Assembly: GCA_023253245.1 (NCBI GenBank)
Contig: JALRHB010000062.1
Span: 1-7,707, forward strand
DNA length: 7,707 nucleotides
Direction: 5' to 3'
Origin: Polynucleobacter sp.
GTDB taxonomy: Bacteria; Pseudomonadota; Gammaproteobacteria; Burkholderiales; Burkholderiaceae
The notes under the pieces were generated by a model. That model did not search any database and was not told the origin of the DNA. It saw only the letters and a list, made by a program, of their open reading frames with translations. The position numbers and the translations under genes were made by a program. Below, one piece after another: positions 5,710-7,707 of the stretch (the stretch's first letter is position 1; every line of letters starts with the position of its first letter).

Positions 5710-7167
5710 TTAGCGGGGAATAATAAAGCTTGATTTTTCATCGCGTTTTCTAGTAATCATCTCATTACCAGCTAACTCTTGCGCCACTACATCAAAGTGA
5801 ATTGGATAATTTCCAGGCTCATTAGCTCCAGTAGGCGTGCTCACCTTAATTGGCATGAGCATATTACTTGCTGGACCAACCTCAATTTCAGTAACTACCT
5901 GACCTCGAGAATCCAAAATTTTCAGATCCTCCAAGCCGGTTGCCTTGACTTGGACATTCATATTATTTTCAGAAGCATTCATGATCTGAATACGATAAAT
6001 ATTTTCAATACGCACCCCATCAACTTCACGAGCCAAGGCACCACGATCTCGCATCACATCGACACGCAAGGGATTGCGAGTAGCAAGCGATACTAGGAAC
6101 GCACCAGCTAAAACAGTAATAAATGTGGCGTAGATTAATACTCGAGGTCGTAGTATGTGCTTTATCGCACTTTGATTTGATTCCCTATCCTCGATTGCGC
6201 GTTCGGTAGTGTAGCGAATCAAACCCTTTGGATAGTTGACCTTTTCCATCACTTGATCGCAAGCATCAATGCAGGCGCCGCAGCCGATACACATGTATTG
6301 CAAGCCATCCCGAATATCAATTCCGGTAGGACAAACTTGAACACAAATACTGCAGTCCACACAATCGCCAAGACCTAAAGATGAATGATCAGCTGATTTA
6401 CTGCGACTTCCTCTTGGCTCACCTCTCACCTTATCGTAAGTTACCAAGAAGGTATCTTTATCCACCATTACGCTTTGGAAGCGTGCATATGGACACATAT
6501 ACTTGCAAACTTGCTCCCGCATAAAGCCGGCGTTGCCCCAAGTAGCAAAGCTATAAAAACAGAGCCAAAATGTTTGCCAAGGCCCCAATGAAAAATGGAT
6601 TAAAGCCGATCCCAAAGTTGTAATGGGGGTGAAATAACCAATGAAGGTAAAGCCCGTCCAGAATGCAATTAGCAACCATAAGAAATGCTTAGTAATTTTG
6701 AGGCGCCATTTACGAAAGCTCCAGGGCCACTCTTCACCATCTAAACGAATCCGCGCAAAACGATCGCCTTCAACCTTGCGCTCGATCCACATAAAGATTT
6801 CGGTATAGACCGTTTGTGGGCAGGCATAACCACAAAATAATCGCCCTGCAATGGCTGTAAATAGAAAAAGGGCGAGCGCTGACAGAATCAGCAAAAGAGT
6901 GAGATAAATCACATCCTGCGGCCATAAAACAATGCCGAAGATATAAAACTTACGCTGTATTAAATCAAATAGAACAGCTTGACGACCATTCCAATCAATC
7001 CATGGAAGACCGTAAAAGAGTAGCTGGGTAGCAAATACCAGTATGAAACGCCAGCGGGCAAAAAGCCCACTTACAGAGCGCGGATAAATCTTTCGCCGGA
7101 CCTCATAAAGAGACTCCTCTATGACATCAATGGGAATGGACTTCCCAACCGGCGAGTGATCTGACAC
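5710..7167 (-). CDS. ccoG: CcoG/FixG, membrane iron-sulfur protein for cbb3 oxidase assembly
   Basis: A 485-residue inner-membrane protein of normal length for CcoG. The family has been shown to reduce Cu(II) to Cu(I) during cbb3 oxidase assembly. Helices lie at about 38-55, 87-107, 160-180, 188-208 and 340-362. Membrane-side cysteine pairs are CGYACP (112-116) and CKYMCP (221-225). Two ferredoxin motifs follow: CVDCSICVQVCP (Cys269, 272, 275, 279) and CIGCGACIDAC (Cys293, 296, 299, 303), enough for two 4Fe-4S clusters. The part from about 365 to the end is the Ig-like FixG C-terminal domain in the periplasm. Translation starts at GTG, three bases after the ccoP stop, with only an AGG inside the last ccoP codons as ribosome binding site; coupling to ccoP is likely. 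The short ccoH follows 23 bases downstream. Confidence 0.97.
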   Translation of the reverse strand: MSDHSPVGKSIPIDVIEESLYEVRRKIYPRSVSGLFARWRFILVFATQLLFYGLPWIDWNGRQAVLFDLIQRKFYIFGIVLWPQDVIYLTLLLILSALALFLFTAIAGRLFCGYACPQTVYTEIFMWIERKVEGDRFARIRLDGEEWPWSFRKWRLKITKHFLWLLIAFWTGFTFIGYFTPITTLGSALIHFSLGPWQTFWLCFYSFATWGNAGFMREQVCKYMCPYARFQSVMVDKDTFLVTYDKVRGEPRGSRSKSADHSSLGLGDCVDCSICVQVCPTGIDIRDGLQYMCIGCGACIDACDQVMEKVNYPKGLIRYTTERAIEDRESNQSAIKHILRPRVLIYATFITVLAGAFLVSLATRNPLRVDVMRDRGALAREVDGVRIENIYRIQIMNASENNMNVQVKATGLEDLKILDSRGQVVTEIEVGPASNMLMPIKVSTPTGANEPGNYPIHFDVVAQELAGNEMITRKRDEKSSFIIPR

Positions 7168-7170
7168 GAG

Positions 7171-7707
7171 TTACTTTGCCTGAGCAGGTTTATTGTTGGA
7201 TAAGCCCCAGACATAGGCGGTCAATAGATGAATCTTCTCAGGGCTCAAAACCTTATCTTGGGCAGGCATCATCGCCATACGACCCTTAGTAATAGTCTCT
7301 ACGATGGTTGCTTCAGAGCCGCCATATAACCAAGTTTTATCGGTCAAATTCGGGGCACCTAAAACAATATTGCCCTTCCCATCTGCACCATGACACGCTA
7401 CGCAATTTGCCTTGAAGATCTCTGCACCGCGAGCAGCCTTGAGGTCATCAGAAGGCAAGCCAGATAAGCTACGCACATAGTTAGCAACATCAACACTTTG
7501 CTTGCTATCTAATTGCGGAAATGGAGGCATCACACCAGCCCGACCATTAAGTATTGTGGTTTTGATATTTTCTGGTGAACCGCCATATAGCCAATCGCTA
7601 TCAGTCAAATTTGGGAAGCCTTTAGCGCCACCAGCATCCGAACCATGGCATTGTGCGCAAGAATTTAAGAATAAGCGCTGCCCCATCTCACGAGCTTTAG
7701 GATCTGC
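7171..7707 (-). CDS. ccoP: CcoP, dihaem cytochrome c subunit of cbb3 oxidase (C-terminal part)
   Basis: The frame is open to the right edge, so 178 residues of the C-terminal, periplasmic part are seen and the N-terminal membrane anchor is outside. Two cytochrome c domains follow each other. The first has CAQCH (17-21 in the visible part) with GVMPPF supplying the likely Met ligand; the second has CVACH (102-106) with MAMMPAQ. Both share a repeated NLTD...WLYGGS...I...I..GR pattern, showing an internal duplication. CcoP passes electrons from the bc1 complex or soluble cytochromes to the haem-copper subunit CcoN under low oxygen. ccoN and ccoO (and ccoQ if present) would be expected upstream beyond the right edge, together with any FNR-controlled promoter. 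The sequence ends with a short Pro/Ala/Lys tail. Confidence 0.96.
   Translation of the reverse strand, partial: ADPKAREMGQRLFLNSCAQCHGSDAGGAKGFPNLTDSDWLYGGSPENIKTTILNGRAGVMPPFPQLDSKQSVDVANYVRSLSGLPSDDLKAARGAEIFKANCVACHGADGKGNIVLGAPNLTDKTWLYGGSEATIVETITKGRMAMMPAQDKVLSPEKIHLLTAYVWGLSNNKPAQAK

Noticed and set aside
5779..6096. 105-codon plus-strand frame inside ccoG
   Set aside because: Antisense to the conserved C-terminal part of CcoG; the His/Ile/Asn-rich product has no recognisable features.
6253..6269. TTGAT and ATCAA half-sites resembling an FNR box
   Set aside because: The spacer is seven bases, not four, and the site is inside the ccoG coding region over the ferredoxin motifs.

Overview
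The window looks like chromosome from a freshwater betaproteobacterium of the Burkholderiaceae, most probably Polynucleobacter. That rests on moderate GC by eye, very tight gene packing, and the combination of a cbb3 oxidase cluster, an FNR regulator, a TauE/SafE-like (DsbD_2) protein, a SulP transporter and a DUF2177 protein. The genus is an inference from gene style, not from a search. There are no RNA genes, mobile elements, CRISPR arrays or long repeats. The longest gene-free gaps are about 90 bases (1522-1610) and 71 bases (4385-4455).

Left part (1-1068): the 3' end of a gene for an M23-family peptidoglycan endopeptidase, cut by the left edge. It converges on a universal stress protein gene (1081-1521, minus). 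A perfect 10-bp inverted repeat over the peptidase stop codon may end both transcripts.

Middle (1611-3656, plus): a DUF2177 membrane protein that starts with TTG, then, 12 bases later and in the same frame, a SulP-family anion transporter with a C-terminal STAS domain. The transporter runs into a convergent gene (3653-4384, minus) for a DsbD_2/TauE-SafE-like membrane protein. The two stop codons share a single TTAA.

Right part (4456-7707): an fnr gene (plus) with all four cluster cysteines, reading toward a minus-strand cbb3 oxidase operon. In transcription order the operon is ccoP (3' part, two CXXCH haem sites), ccoG (ferredoxin-like membrane protein with two 4Fe-4S motifs), a very short ccoH/fixH (69 residues) and an unrecognised 86-residue two-helix membrane protein. 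Gaps within the operon are 3 bases, 23 bases and a 4-base ATGA overlap.

Together the right half forms a low-oxygen respiration module: an oxygen-sensing regulator, the end of the cbb3 oxidase structural genes, and assembly factors. CcoG is known to reduce Cu(II) during oxidase assembly, and the DsbD_2 protein has a His-Cys-x3-Cys membrane motif suited to metal or thiol chemistry. The least explained parts are the shortened CcoH and the small membrane protein translationally linked to it. I did not find a wholly new system.
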